A stretch of DNA of 64,000 bases, from positions 2,976,001 to 3,040,000 of the forward strand of contig CP119317.1 in NCBI GenBank assembly GCA_029203125.1, read 5' to 3'. The translations under genes were made by a program, and so were the position numbers. Of this stretch, positions 37,701 to 46,182 are shown in pieces (the stretch's first letter is position 1; each line of letters begins with the position of its first letter). The notes below the pieces were generated by a model, which did no database searches, had not been told where the DNA came from, and saw only the letters and a program-made list of their open reading frames with translations. Source of the stretch: Candidatus Cohnella colombiensis (GTDB lineage: Bacteria; Bacillota; Bacilli; Paenibacillales; Paenibacillaceae).

Positions 37701-38121
37701 AAACTAAGTTGTTCGTGTTCGTAGTTTTGATATTCGACGGCGTTTCTGCCGCATTGCTCGGAATCCGCACTTGAGTCGAATTCGATGTCTGAGACTTCTT
37801 CCCATTCGCGCCTACTGCGACAATCTCATACTGAAAATTATGATCGTAGGATCGATAGACATTAGGCACTGGATCTATCATAGATAGTTGATTCGTCGTC
37901 GCAACTAAATCATAGTATTGTTCATCGCGTCTATACACTTCATAAGAAACCGCATTTGCTACCGCTTTCCAAGACACTGCAACTTGGTTACCTTGAAGCT
38001 GCACGGTAGGTGCATTAGGCTTGCCAGGTGCATCATTCGAAGCAGCAAAAACGGTTGTTGCCGGCATACCAAGTGCAACAACTAACAATAATGTTCGAAA
38101 TAATTGAATCGCTTTACTCAT
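34738..38121 (-). CDS. Secreted FN3 and carbohydrate-binding-like repeat protein
   Basis: 1127 residues. Signal peptide MSKAIQLFRTLLLVVALGMP with cleavage near TVFAAS. Four fibronectin type III domains (about 33-120, 125-215, 220-315, 325-418), each with W-x-A/Y-x-V/I-Y-R patterns. A ~65-residue linker of DPT/DPI/DPK triplets and PPPP (418-485). Then four repeats of ~160 residues (from ~487, 647, 808, 970) with QKV..., Q-L/V-YVDFY and A-x-VYVI-x-R blocks, resembling jelly-roll carbohydrate-binding modules. No catalytic domain and no LPxTG or SLH anchor seen. Likely binds the cell's own polymer or an external glycan. Next to the glycan cluster but separately terminated. Confidence 0.88.
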   Translation of the reverse strand: MSKAIQLFRTLLLVVALGMPATTVFAASNDAPGKPNAPTVQLQGNQVAVSWKAVANAVSYEVYRRDEQYYDLVATTNQLSMIDPVPNVYRSYDHNFQYEIVAVGANGKKSQTSNSTQVRIPSNAAETPSNIKTTNTNNLVSFTWKASVNAVSYRIYRSAPGGGNYELISQPNHTALSFTDEVFPTLPGGLWTSYYYQISAVNALGVESQKAYAMAQKEPPELPNKPTLSLKNSQLQVSWNAIPYTAQYEIVMNFNNNNNQYTTKKFFSTGTQLSVNLSEFGFIRDTSVAVMVRAIDLVGNTSYWYSNESTITVPKGPYAVPVPNKPGGLSLVVKTDQSIVLTWQQVDNAVGYQLYRWTVGFDTQFVPIGSVLTGTSYTDTNWLNTSLIESKTVKYRVVAINSTNGASQASEAVEVVLPASVPGGNPVDPTNPTDPTDPTNPTDPIDSKDPKGPTDPTDPTDPIDPKDPIDPTTGSGTPPPPLSSGNLLNNYTFTKFKNNLADQWTQQKTGTSTKVELSKYTRDPATNNYAQQITASDMSNNTSVTISQRVPLKLGQTFRASAMINVLALDKTKVQLYVDFYGAEEKWLRSAYQDLGEVTTGFVPIQIEGVVPTQALSARVYIVIRANADASSGSVIVDDMSLSVGNGMILNSKFQDYNSTTGLPDAWGVSYASNVQTSIVVEESPVSPGTALKIEASQLANNGLVGVFQKVPVSLAKGRYSLEGNLYVTALQDAKAQVYVDFYNKDNVLVGTNYAELSTVTDQFVPLKAEGLLPENAVTAKVLVLVRGKTQGASGTIYVNNISLNFDQNLLSNSGFEQSDTNSLPSLWVITQNADVANLSETVRTTVHSGSSALRIAARSLQTGKIAAVWQKVSVGAGDTFELNGNIQVEALKGSKAQLYIDFYDKTQKIVKAAYKDIDSSTNGYVNYTVSGVVPDDAVYAKVYVILRGLQADGEGSFLIDDINFQTSRNRVIGSMFESEGYYPGIAYNWGTIIAKNSAASFELVSGLEGKAQQIVASGLPTNGMAAIYQKIILKQGGFFYTSVQADVMQLKDAKLQIYVDFYNANNTIVGSRSYDWDEVTNGFVSINLSGTVPTGATSAKLYVIIRSTSADGAGSIRVDNAHFEVY

Positions 38122-38413
38122 TGAACTAAACTCCTCATTAACATATTATTGAACTTTCAGAAAATAAAGATCACACATGTTGAAAGAGCTACTTCGATGA
38201 ATTAAAGCGAGTTTGAAGGATGGGTACAAAAAGAGAGGATTTCCATCAAAAAAAGAGAGGTTTTTACAACTTACACAAATACATCCTAGCATATTGGAAG
38301 CATTTAGTAAACGAAAAGAATAGGCAAATAGACCGGTTTCCCTCGAAAAATGATAGGATCGGTCTATAATCTGTTTTCAACATTGAATTGCTCTTAATCC
38401 GTTGGAACTACAC
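38122..38413. other. Intergenic region upstream of the FN3 gene
   Basis: A/T-rich spacer. It must hold the FN3 gene promoter, but I see no pair of boxes that is convincing. An 8-bp inverted repeat ATAGACCG/CGGTCTAT (38328-38367, 24-nt loop) could be a weak terminator for the 105-residue protein gene. Confidence 0.4.
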
Positions 38414-38731
38414 CTAGTTCTGATCCTTAAAAAACATCTCATAAGCAAGTGCAGTTTGAATTCGCGATTCTTCCTCCGTCAGTCTGCGTACAAGCTCCAT
38501 CTCGACTTGAGTGACTTCCTCGCCTTGGAAATTTCTCTCTGCAATCGAAGCCAAGATTTGTACTATTGCTACCGCTCTATTGTCAGGCGCATACGCGATG
38601 ACCTTCTGCCCCGTCGGAAATACACGATAATGTTTTTTTACCATTTTGCCACGACCATATTCTAATAACTCATACAGTTCATTATCCGACTTAAATTTAC
38701 AAACCGAATTAAACTCTGTTTGAAAACCCAT
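38414..38731 (-). CDS. Hypothetical protein, 105 residues
   Basis: Not recognised. A small soluble protein: beta-like first half (YRVFPTGQKVIAYAPDNRAVAIVQIL) and a charged helical second half with many Glu/Arg. No Cys pair, membrane segment or HTH is evident. The second of two close ATG codons (38729-38731) is chosen: AGGAGG is 7 nt from it but 1 nt from the first. It lies 29 nt downstream of ddl and may be in the same transcript. Confidence 0.75.
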   Translation of the reverse strand: MGFQTEFNSVCKFKSDNELYELLEYGRGKMVKKHYRVFPTGQKVIAYAPDNRAVAIVQILASIAERNFQGEEVTQVEMELVRRLTEEESRIQTALAYEMFFKDQN

Positions 38732-38760
38732 TACCATTCCTCCTGCCTCAATAACAATGA

Positions 38761-39906
38761 TTAGAGCGCCCCATTACCATACTCCAGCGATTGACGTTCT
38801 GCGTGACGCTCAACTGCGAGTCTAATTAACGTATCTAGCAATTCACGATATGGCATACCTGTTTCCTGCCACATCAGTGGGTACATGCTATAAGGTGTAA
38901 AGCCCGGCAACGTGTTCACCTCGTTAATGAACAGGGCTCCATCACTGCGCCGCATAAAGAAATCTGCACGACATAAGCCTGAGCCATCGATCGCTTGAAA
39001 AGCACGTACTGCCATTGAGCGCACAGCGTTCGTCGTTTCTTGGTCGATTTCTGCAGGGATGACCATTACCGACTTGCCGTCAGTATATTTGGCCTTATAA
39101 TCATAAAATTCATGCGAGCTCATAATTTCGCCCGGTACAGAAGCACGCGGATCGTCGTTCCCGAGTACGCTAACCTCAATCTCACGCGCATCGACAAACT
39201 CTTCAATAATGACTTTACGGTCGAATCTCAACGCTTCCTCAATTGCAACAATAAGCTCCTCACGATTGCGCGCCTTAGACACGCCGACACTAGATCCTAG
39301 ATTAGCCGGCTTAACAAAACACGGATAACCAAGCTCCTCGACGTTGTTCAGACAATGCTCACGATCTTTTTTCCACTGATATCCCACAAAATGACGATAA
39401 CCCACTTGAGGTAATCCCGCCTGAGCGAACATCATCTTCATTGCAACCTTGTCCATCCCGACGGACGATGCTAATACACCCGCACCAACATAAGGTAGTC
39501 CCGCCATCTCAAATAGTCCTTGAATCGTCCCATCCTCACCGAAAGTTCCATGCAGCAACGGGAACATCACATCAATGACTTGATCTTCACGACTAGCTTG
39601 CACCGCAGTCTCTACATCAGATATTCCACGAAGCACTGGATAAAGCGCATTGTTCGACTCCTCCGCGCCACTATCCGACCCGGGATCGAACTGCAATTGC
39701 GCAACTGCTGTCGGTGGAGCATTAAGTAAAGCACCCGATCTCCATTGTCCAGTATAAGTAATATAGAAAGGAATGAGTTCATATTTGTCATAATCAAAAG
39801 CTTTCGAAACAGCCAATGCCGTTTGCAACGACACCTCATGCTCACCTGAGCGTCCGCCATAAACGAGGCCAACACGAATTTTGTTCTTCTGTTCCTGGTT
39901 GTTCAT
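38761..39906 (-). CDS. ddl: D-alanine--D-alanine ligase
   Basis: ATP-grasp ligase making D-Ala-D-Ala for peptidoglycan. 381 residues. RVGLVYGGRSGEHEVSLQTA is the N-terminal signature; YVGAGVLASSVGMDK and FFMRRSDGALFINEVNTLPGFT carry ATP/Mg and substrate residues. Start at 39904-39906 after GGAGG. The residue pattern near the substrate (YVGAGVLASS and NTLPGFTPYSMYP) is that of ordinary Ddl; D-Ala-D-Lac ligases cannot be excluded without alignment. Confidence 0.94.
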   Translation of the reverse strand: MNNQEQKNKIRVGLVYGGRSGEHEVSLQTALAVSKAFDYDKYELIPFYITYTGQWRSGALLNAPPTAVAQLQFDPGSDSGAEESNNALYPVLRGISDVETAVQASREDQVIDVMFPLLHGTFGEDGTIQGLFEMAGLPYVGAGVLASSVGMDKVAMKMMFAQAGLPQVGYRHFVGYQWKKDREHCLNNVEELGYPCFVKPANLGSSVGVSKARNREELIVAIEEALRFDRKVIIEEFVDAREIEVSVLGNDDPRASVPGEIMSSHEFYDYKAKYTDGKSVMVIPAEIDQETTNAVRSMAVRAFQAIDGSGLCRADFFMRRSDGALFINEVNTLPGFTPYSMYPLMWQETGMPYRELLDTLIRLAVERHAERQSLEYGNGAL

Positions 39907-39919
39907 AGTAACCTCCGAA

Positions 39920-41008
39920 TTAAAACTCATCTGTAATATGAAAAAATTTATACCGGGTCTGCTCAGTCCATGCGTAAGAATCTCGATAGTCCCAGAAACG
40001 ATGTCTGCTGCTCACTGTGTTGGCGTTAACGAGCGGCATACCCTCGGGTGTAAACGCCGTAACGATCGTATTATGTCCGAAACGCCCATTACCGTCCCAA
40101 TCGTAACAGATCACATCTCCCAATCGCAGCTGTTCCGGACGCTCGACATTTTGCGCGCGCAAACCGTATCCACGTGGCTGCGAAAGTAACTTCTGTAAAC
40201 TATTCGCAACTGCCCAGCTATAGCTCCAATGCTCCTGTTTGTTCAATTGACCTCTGTACCACCAGCCCAAATCTCTTCTACCAGTATAGTTCATCGGTGC
40301 GCCCCCTGCAAAGATGCATTGAGACACATAATTGGTGCAATTCACTTCGAAATTTTCATAAGACGGATTAGGTTCATTCCACCATCTTTCGGCATAGGCA
40401 ACGACCTCTTCTCGACGGTATTCCGACCGCCTCCCTATCTCATCCCAACGATAATCCTCAGAATTGCCAACACCGGGCCATAACCGTGATTTAAACCCAT
40501 GTACAGCTTGCGGATTCATATACGGTCGCGGAATCGACTGAGTCTTAAGGTTCTCTTCCTCATCCAGCGGCACTTCCTGCATTTGCTGATGCCAAGTTGC
40601 AGCCAACATCGCCTCATCTACAAGTACACGCACACGACTAATCCGCCAGTCCCGACCCGAACGGATGAACCCGACGCGCTCTCGCTCTATTTTTTCCTCT
40701 GTCCAAGTTAGATTGCGTTGCTCAAAAGTTCGGATCTGATGCACGGCTAAATCCGTCAACAATTCACCGCGAACGAGCTGGATACGCTCAATCCTCGCTC
40801 TCATTTCACTGCGTACAGGCTTGATTCCTTCGCGAAGTTCACGCTCTCCAAGCGCCTTTAGACATCGCTCGATCCGCTTCTGTTGCTCGAAATCAGTTAG
40901 CCCTACAAGCATCTCCACACTTCTGTTTAGCATGACTTCATTCATTCGACTCACATAGTCAAAGATAATCGCTTTCCACTCGGCGCTAATCTCCTTTTGA
41001 TCTCCCAT
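39920..41008 (-). CDS. Amidase-domain protein, putative cysteine hydrolase
   Basis: 362 residues. The C-terminal ~160 residues match the amidase_6 type: YRREEVVAYAERWWNEPNPS, NCTNYVSQCIFAGGAPM with the probable catalytic Cys, and FGHNTIVTA with His. The first ~190 residues are charged and helical. No signal peptide is visible, odd for a possible wall hydrolase. It precedes ddl by 13 nt, so it may be in a wall-related operon. Reaction not established for the family. Confidence 0.8.
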   Translation of the reverse strand: MGDQKEISAEWKAIIFDYVSRMNEVMLNRSVEMLVGLTDFEQQKRIERCLKALGERELREGIKPVRSEMRARIERIQLVRGELLTDLAVHQIRTFEQRNLTWTEEKIERERVGFIRSGRDWRISRVRVLVDEAMLAATWHQQMQEVPLDEEENLKTQSIPRPYMNPQAVHGFKSRLWPGVGNSEDYRWDEIGRRSEYRREEVVAYAERWWNEPNPSYENFEVNCTNYVSQCIFAGGAPMNYTGRRDLGWWYRGQLNKQEHWSYSWAVANSLQKLLSQPRGYGLRAQNVERPEQLRLGDVICYDWDGNGRFGHNTIVTAFTPEGMPLVNANTVSSRHRFWDYRDSYAWTEQTRYKFFHITDEF

Positions 41009-41152
41009 CGTCCATCCCCTTCCGGGCTGTGACCTTATACCTGTCAGTTCATTTTATGGTCACTGTGTACGATGCATACCGACGATTCGAATGATGAGGT
41101 ATGAAATGCTATCTTCTTACGACATTCTAATGAAATGGGTCATTGATACATC

Positions 41153-41181
41153 TTTACGGACAGCTCCAATCAAGGTATACT
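41153..41181 (+). promoter_or_regulatory. Promoter of aconitase gene
   Basis: TTTACG (41153-41158), 17-nt spacer, TATACT (41176-41181), giving a leader of ~65 nt. Confidence 0.5.
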
Positions 41182-41211
41182 TATTAATGTAATGTTAATT
41201 TTGAAATCGGG

Positions 41212-41226
41212 TTTCACACAGTGAAA
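41212..41226. promoter_or_regulatory. Inverted repeat in the aconitase leader
   Basis: TTTCAC ACA GTGAAA lies about 25 nt after the predicted transcription start and 28 nt before the start codon: a possible repressor operator or mRNA hairpin. Confidence 0.4.
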
Positions 41227-41254
41227 CTCAGCGAAAGCAAGGAGGCTCATTCAC

Positions 41255-43966
41255 GTGTCAACACTACCGTTTCAAGTTCAAGCAGAGCTTCAATCGTCTG
41301 GTACGAACTACCGTTACTATCGATTGCAAGCGCTCGAGGAGCAAGGCTTAGGCCCTGTTTCCAAACTCCCTTTCTCCATTAAAGTGTTATTAGAAGCCGC
41401 AATTCGTCAATTTGATGGTCGTGCGATCACTGAGGAGCATGTCAAGCAATTGGCTACCTGGACGCAAGGTCGTGAAGACAAGGAAATTCCGTTCATTCCT
41501 GCACGGATCGTTCTACAAGACTTCACAGGCGTTCCTGTTGTCGTCGATCTGGCAGCAATGCGTGAAACAGTGAAGCAAGCAGGCGGAGATCCTAAGAAGA
41601 TCAACCCGCTCGTTCCTGTTGACCTCGTTATTGACCACTCTGTAATGGTTGATGCGTTCGGCACCGAAGATGCATTGCAATACAACATGGATGTCGAGTT
41701 CCAACGGAATGAAGAGCGTTACCGCTTTTTGCGTTGGGCTCAGACAGCATTTGATAACTTCCGCGCTGTTCCTCCTGCAACAGGGATCGTTCACCAAGTT
41801 AACTTGGAGTACCTTGCGTCCGTTGCTGCTACAAAGACGAAAGACGGCGTAACTGAAGTTTATCCAGATTCACTCGTCGGAACAGACTCCCATACAACGA
41901 TGATCAACGGTCTTGGCATCGTCGGTTGGGGTGTTGGTGGTATCGAAGCTGAAGCAGGTATGCTTGGTCAACCGCTCTACTTCGTTATGCCAGAAGTTGT
42001 CGGCTTCAAGCTAACTGGCAAGCTCGCTGAGGGTGCGACTGCAACTGATCTTGCGCTAACAGTTACACAAATCCTTCGAAAAAAAGGCGTCGTAGGTAAA
42101 TTCGTAGAATTTTTCGGCCCTGGTCTTTCCAACATCAGCTTAGCTGACCGCGCAACAGTGGCGAACATGGCTCCTGAGTACGGCGCTACAATCGGCTTCT
42201 TCCCAGTCGATAACGAGTCTTTGAACTACATGAGATTGACTGGTCGCGAAGAAAGCCAAATCGCGCTTGTTGAAGCATACTATAAAGCACAAGATATGTT
42301 CCGTACGGATGCAACACCGGATCCGGTATTTACGGAAGTGCTTGAGCTTGACCTCTCCACAGTCGTACCAAGCTTGGCAGGACCTAAGCGTCCTCAAGAC
42401 CGTATCGAGCTGACAGAGATGAAGCAAGCATTCGATAGCATTGTGCGTACACCAATCGACAAGGGTGGCTTCGGACTTAACGATGCTAAGCTTGAAGAGA
42501 AGGTTGAAGTGAAGCATAAGAATGGTGCCGTCACCGAGATCGGAGCTGGTGCAGTTGTTATTGCTGCGATTACTAGCTGTACGAACACTTCCAACCCGAG
42601 CGTAATGATCGGTGCGGGACTCGTAGCGAAGAAAGCGGTTGAGCGTGGCTTGAAGAAGCCAGCGTACGTGAAGAGCTCTCTAACTCCAGGTTCACTGGTC
42701 GTTACGGACTACTTGACGAAAGCAGGCTTGCTGCCTTATCTCGAAAAGCTCGGCTTCTATGTTGCAGGCTACGGCTGTGCAACTTGTATCGGGAACTCCG
42801 GTCCATTGCCAGACGAAGTGAACGCAGCGGTTGTTGATAACGACTTGACTGTTGCAGCCGTTCTTTCCGGTAACCGTAACTTCGAAGGTCGAATTCACGC
42901 AGCGGTGAAAGCAAACTACTTGGCTTCTCCTCCGCTTGTCGTTGCTTACGCGCTTGCAGGTACAGTGAACATTGACCTTGCAAACGAGCCAATCGGCTAT
43001 GACAATGACGATCAACCGGTATATCTGAAGGACATCTGGCCAACAAGCGAAGAAATTCAGCAAGCTGTATTCTCTTCCTTGACGCCTGATATGTTCCGTG
43101 CGAAATATGAAAATGTATTTACGCAAAATGAACAGTGGAACCAAATCCCTGTACCGCAAGGCGAGCTTTATGAGTGGGATGCAAAGTCCACTTACATTGC
43201 GAACCCGCCATTCTTTACAGATCTTGCACCGCAAGCGGGTGACATCAACAACATTAAGAGCTCCCGTGTGTTAGCGCTGATGGGCGATTCAGTAACGACA
43301 GACCATATCTCCCCAGCAGGTAACATCAAAGCAGATAGCCCTGCAGGCAAATACTTGCTTGAGCACGGCGTAACGAAAGAAGACTTCAACTCCTATGGAT
43401 CACGTCGTGGTCACCATGAAGTGATGATGCGCGGTACGTTCGCGAACATCCGGATTCGTAACCAAGTTGCTCCGGGTACAGAAGGCGGCGTAACGACATA
43501 CTTGCCAACGGGCGAAGTGATGTCGATCTATGATGCTTCGATGAAATATCAAGCAGCTGATACGAACCTGATTGTTATTGCAGGGAAAGAATACGGTACA
43601 GGAAGTTCGCGTGACTGGGCAGCGAAAGGAACGTTCCTACTCGGTGTCAAAGCGGTAATCGCAGAAAGCTTCGAGCGGATTCACCGTTCCAACTTGGTCG
43701 GCATGGGCGTATTGCCACTGCAATTCGTACCGGGTCAAAGCTGGAAGTCGCTTGAGATTTCCGGACGTGAAACGTTCGAAATCAACGGCCTCTCCAACGA
43801 CGTACAGCCTGGACAACAAGTAACCGTAACTGCGAAGCGTGAAGATGGATCAGCGTTCGAATTCCAAGCAATCGTTCGTCTGGACTCCCTCGTTGATGTA
43901 GATTACTACCGCAATAGTGGTATTCTGCAAACGGTATTGCGCCAAATGCTTGCTGGTCAAAACTAA
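41255..43966 (+). CDS. acnA: Aconitate hydratase
   Basis: TCA-cycle enzyme, citrate to isocitrate; [4Fe-4S] protein of the AcnA/IRP type that can also bind RNA. 903 residues. Cluster cysteines in TSCTNTSNPSVMIGAGLVA and GCATCIGNSGPLP; active-site SSRDWAAKGTFLLGVKAV near the C-terminus. GTG start after AAGGAGG. A monocistronic unit with its own promoter and terminator. In Bacilli this gene is often called citB. Confidence 0.97.
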   Translation: MSTLPFQVQAELQSSGTNYRYYRLQALEEQGLGPVSKLPFSIKVLLEAAIRQFDGRAITEEHVKQLATWTQGREDKEIPFIPARIVLQDFTGVPVVVDLAAMRETVKQAGGDPKKINPLVPVDLVIDHSVMVDAFGTEDALQYNMDVEFQRNEERYRFLRWAQTAFDNFRAVPPATGIVHQVNLEYLASVAATKTKDGVTEVYPDSLVGTDSHTTMINGLGIVGWGVGGIEAEAGMLGQPLYFVMPEVVGFKLTGKLAEGATATDLALTVTQILRKKGVVGKFVEFFGPGLSNISLADRATVANMAPEYGATIGFFPVDNESLNYMRLTGREESQIALVEAYYKAQDMFRTDATPDPVFTEVLELDLSTVVPSLAGPKRPQDRIELTEMKQAFDSIVRTPIDKGGFGLNDAKLEEKVEVKHKNGAVTEIGAGAVVIAAITSCTNTSNPSVMIGAGLVAKKAVERGLKKPAYVKSSLTPGSLVVTDYLTKAGLLPYLEKLGFYVAGYGCATCIGNSGPLPDEVNAAVVDNDLTVAAVLSGNRNFEGRIHAAVKANYLASPPLVVAYALAGTVNIDLANEPIGYDNDDQPVYLKDIWPTSEEIQQAVFSSLTPDMFRAKYENVFTQNEQWNQIPVPQGELYEWDAKSTYIANPPFFTDLAPQAGDINNIKSSRVLALMGDSVTTDHISPAGNIKADSPAGKYLLEHGVTKEDFNSYGSRRGHHEVMMRGTFANIRIRNQVAPGTEGGVTTYLPTGEVMSIYDASMKYQAADTNLIVIAGKEYGTGSSRDWAAKGTFLLGVKAVIAESFERIHRSNLVGMGVLPLQFVPGQSWKSLEISGRETFEINGLSNDVQPGQQVTVTAKREDGSAFEFQAIVRLDSLVDVDYYRNSGILQTVLRQMLAGQN

Positions 43967-43985
43967 ATTTTAACGTGAATCACCG

Positions 43986-44027
43986 TCCCCCCTCATTTAT
44001 CCCGTCGGATAAGTGAGGGGGATTTTT
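43986..44027 (+). terminator. Terminator of acnA
   Basis: TCCCCCCTCATTTATCC, short loop, GGATAAGTGAGGGGGA, then TTTTTATA, 20 nt after the stop. Confidence 0.92.
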
Positions 44028-44106
44028 ATATAGATTGAAAATAAGATATAATAACCTTTGCACCATCAACTCCAAGAGGTGACCTAACGATCGGAGGCTA
44101 GCGTAG

Positions 44107-45153
44107 ATGGCCACAGGAAAACGATCATGGATGCGACGCAATCGCTCAACCGTGATTCTCGGAATTATTATTGCTTTATTTCTATTTGCGAACTACTGGA
44201 GCTGGCCCTACGTAATTTCAGGACCTGGCTCAGCAGAGCCTGTTCACCCTCGTGTAGAGACCGGTTATACACTAGAAGAAAAAGGTGAGTTGTTATTCAC
44301 AACTGTATCCACCTATTCCAAGCCCAATCTGTTCTCATTAATCTATGCAAAGTTTAATCCACGGATGGATATTCAAACTGAGCAACAAGCAACAGGCGGA
44401 ATGACGAACATGACAGCTTACCGTAATTTGCTTTCATGGATGCGAGACAGCTCAGAAAATTATGCCCTGCTTGCAGCTTATACCGCTTTAGACAAGCCGA
44501 TTGAAGTGGAACAGCAAGGTGTGATTGTTCGCTACTTCTCACCGGGAAGCTTAGCGTCCGCGAATGGACTTCAGGAAGGCGACATCATCAAGCATGTAGA
44601 TGAGCTTGAAGTGCTGTCTGTACAGGAGTTGTCTACCTATCTTTCAAAGAAAAAAGCGGGCGACATTGTGGAGGTTACCGGGACTCGCGGAGATGCCCCC
44701 TTCAAGGCATCTGTGCCACTTATTGACATGGATCAAAAAGGTCGGATCGGAATCGGCTTTATAAGCGATCTCGTGCTCAAAGTAACTCCACCTGATCCCG
44801 TGAAGTTTGATTTTAACGATGTTGGCGGACCTTCTGCCGGGTTAATGATGACTCTTGAAATCGTCGCGCAGCTTTCTGGAGAAGATTTAACGCGTGGCTA
44901 TCGTATCGCGGGAACTGGGACGATTGATGCGGACGGGACAGTAGGACAAATCGGTGGAATTAACTATAAGTTGATGGCCGCAGATAAGGAGAAGGCTGAC
45001 TACTTCCTTGTCCCTTATGACGAAACTTCGCTCGACAATTGGAGGCTCGCAGAGGAAACGGTGAAGAAGCTGAATCTTGATTTGAAGCTTGTGCCAGTGA
45101 AAAATTTAACTGAAGCAGTTGATTTTCTGAAAAAGCTAGAATCCAAGGCATAA
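44107..45153 (+). CDS. PDZ-Lon type membrane serine protease
   Basis: YlbL/SepM-like protease. 348 residues: one N-terminal membrane helix (~14-34), PDZ domain (~120-200, with IVRYFSPGSLASANGLQEGD) and a C-terminal Lon (S16) domain with Ser in NDVGGPSAGLMMTL and Lys in GGINYKLMAA. Active site outside the membrane. Homologues process peptide signals or membrane proteins. GGAGGC-like site upstream. Ends at a strong terminator. Confidence 0.92.
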   Translation: MATGKRSWMRRNRSTVILGIIIALFLFANYWSWPYVISGPGSAEPVHPRVETGYTLEEKGELLFTTVSTYSKPNLFSLIYAKFNPRMDIQTEQQATGGMTNMTAYRNLLSWMRDSSENYALLAAYTALDKPIEVEQQGVIVRYFSPGSLASANGLQEGDIIKHVDELEVLSVQELSTYLSKKKAGDIVEVTGTRGDAPFKASVPLIDMDQKGRIGIGFISDLVLKVTPPDPVKFDFNDVGGPSAGLMMTLEIVAQLSGEDLTRGYRIAGTGTIDADGTVGQIGGINYKLMAADKEKADYFLVPYDETSLDNWRLAEETVKKLNLDLKLVPVKNLTEAVDFLKKLESKA

Positions 45154-45167
45154 ATATAAAGCAAAAT

Positions 45168-45208
45168 CGCCTACTACTTAGCTGTTTTAAGTAGTAGGCG
45201 GTTTTTTT
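45168..45208 (+). terminator. Terminator of the PDZ-Lon gene
   Basis: CGCCTACTACTTA, 7-nt loop, TAAGTAGTAGGCG, then GTTTTTTT. Perfect 13-bp stem. Confidence 0.93.
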
Positions 45209-45242
45209 CTTTACAGCACTCCTAACCCCATAAGCTTTCGGC

Positions 45243-45986
45243 TTACCCCAGCATCGAGCCCATCATTTTCGCAGCTTCTTTAATGGTAGGTGCATACTCG
45301 TGCATCCGATCAGGAGTAAGACGATTGGATGGGCCCGATACCGATAAAGCCGCAACGAGCTTGCCTGAACGATTGAAGATCGGAGCAGATACGGCTGCTG
45401 CTCCGGGCTCACGCTCCTCGAAGCTCGTTGCATACCCAGCTAAGACGATCTCATCCAACTGCTTCAAGAACGCTTGTTGATCAAGCGTCGCGGGCCAAGC
45501 AGGATCAGAAAATACACTATTACGCACGCTTGGCTCGGCGAAAGCAAGCAATATTTTACTAGAGGCTCCTACAAATAACGGAAGGCGCGCCCCTACAGTT
45601 GCAACGCGACGAATCGCTTGGGTGCTCTGCACCGCTTGTATTCTTACCCGCTCCGTCCGATCTCTCACATACAAGCTCACTGTCTCACTTAATTCATCAC
45701 GCAATCTCTCCATCTCAGTCAGGAGTACAGCTGATGGATCATCCGAATGAGATAGATTAGCAGATAACTCCAATATGCTAAGCCCTAATCTATATTTATC
45801 AGTCGCGCTATCGCGCGTAACAAAGCCACGATCCTCCAACGTTGCCAGCAAACGATGTACAGTACTCTTATGCAAGCCGATACGGCCGGCGATTTCCGTT
45901 AAGCTTAACTCGCTCTCAGAAGTAAAGCACAATAGCACATCTAACGCTCTCTCTACCGCACGAACCGTCTTTTTTTCCTCTTCCAC
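45243..45986 (-). CDS. IclR-family transcriptional regulator
   Basis: 247 residues. N-terminal winged HTH (SLTEIAGRIGLHKSTVHRLLATL) and C-terminal IclR effector domain with VSAPIFNRSGKLVAALSVSGP. The start is a GTG at 45984-45986, 7 nt after GGAGG. Family members sense small carboxylates or sugar-derived acids; none can be named here. Divergent from an alpha/beta hydrolase; two inverted repeats lie in the shared region and probably serve autoregulation. Confidence 0.92.
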   Translation of the reverse strand: MEEEKKTVRAVERALDVLLCFTSESELSLTEIAGRIGLHKSTVHRLLATLEDRGFVTRDSATDKYRLGLSILELSANLSHSDDPSAVLLTEMERLRDELSETVSLYVRDRTERVRIQAVQSTQAIRRVATVGARLPLFVGASSKILLAFAEPSVRNSVFSDPAWPATLDQQAFLKQLDEIVLAGYATSFEEREPGAAAVSAPIFNRSGKLVAALSVSGPSNRLTPDRMHEYAPTIKEAAKMMGSMLG

Positions 45987-46012
45987 AGAGGTACCTCCCA
46001 ACACCTTACGAT

Positions 46013-46064
46013 TGTTTCACTGTATGAAACACAGTTACATCTAGTATAACTCATATTAAGAGTT
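46013..46064. promoter_or_regulatory. Promoter and two inverted repeats ahead of the iclR-type gene
   Basis: TGTTTCA CTGTA TGAAACA (46013-46031) resembles known IclR/KdgR operator form. AACTC and GAGTT (46048-46064) flank a 7-nt centre. On the minus strand TTGCGT, 16-nt spacer, TATACT form a promoter in which the second repeat covers the spacer and the first lies just after the start of transcription. Confidence 0.6.
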
Positions 46065-46182
46065 ACGCAAATAATGGAAACGCTTTATTACAATTACATT
46101 ACGGCAAATTTACAACTACGCATAGGTCATTGACGCTGTAATTCCATCCACCTACGATTAGAATAGATCGAGGTGAATGTAC

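Noticed and set aside
42140..43234. Minus-strand frames of 125-180 codons inside aconitase
   Set aside because: Antisense to a fully conserved gene; no start signals.
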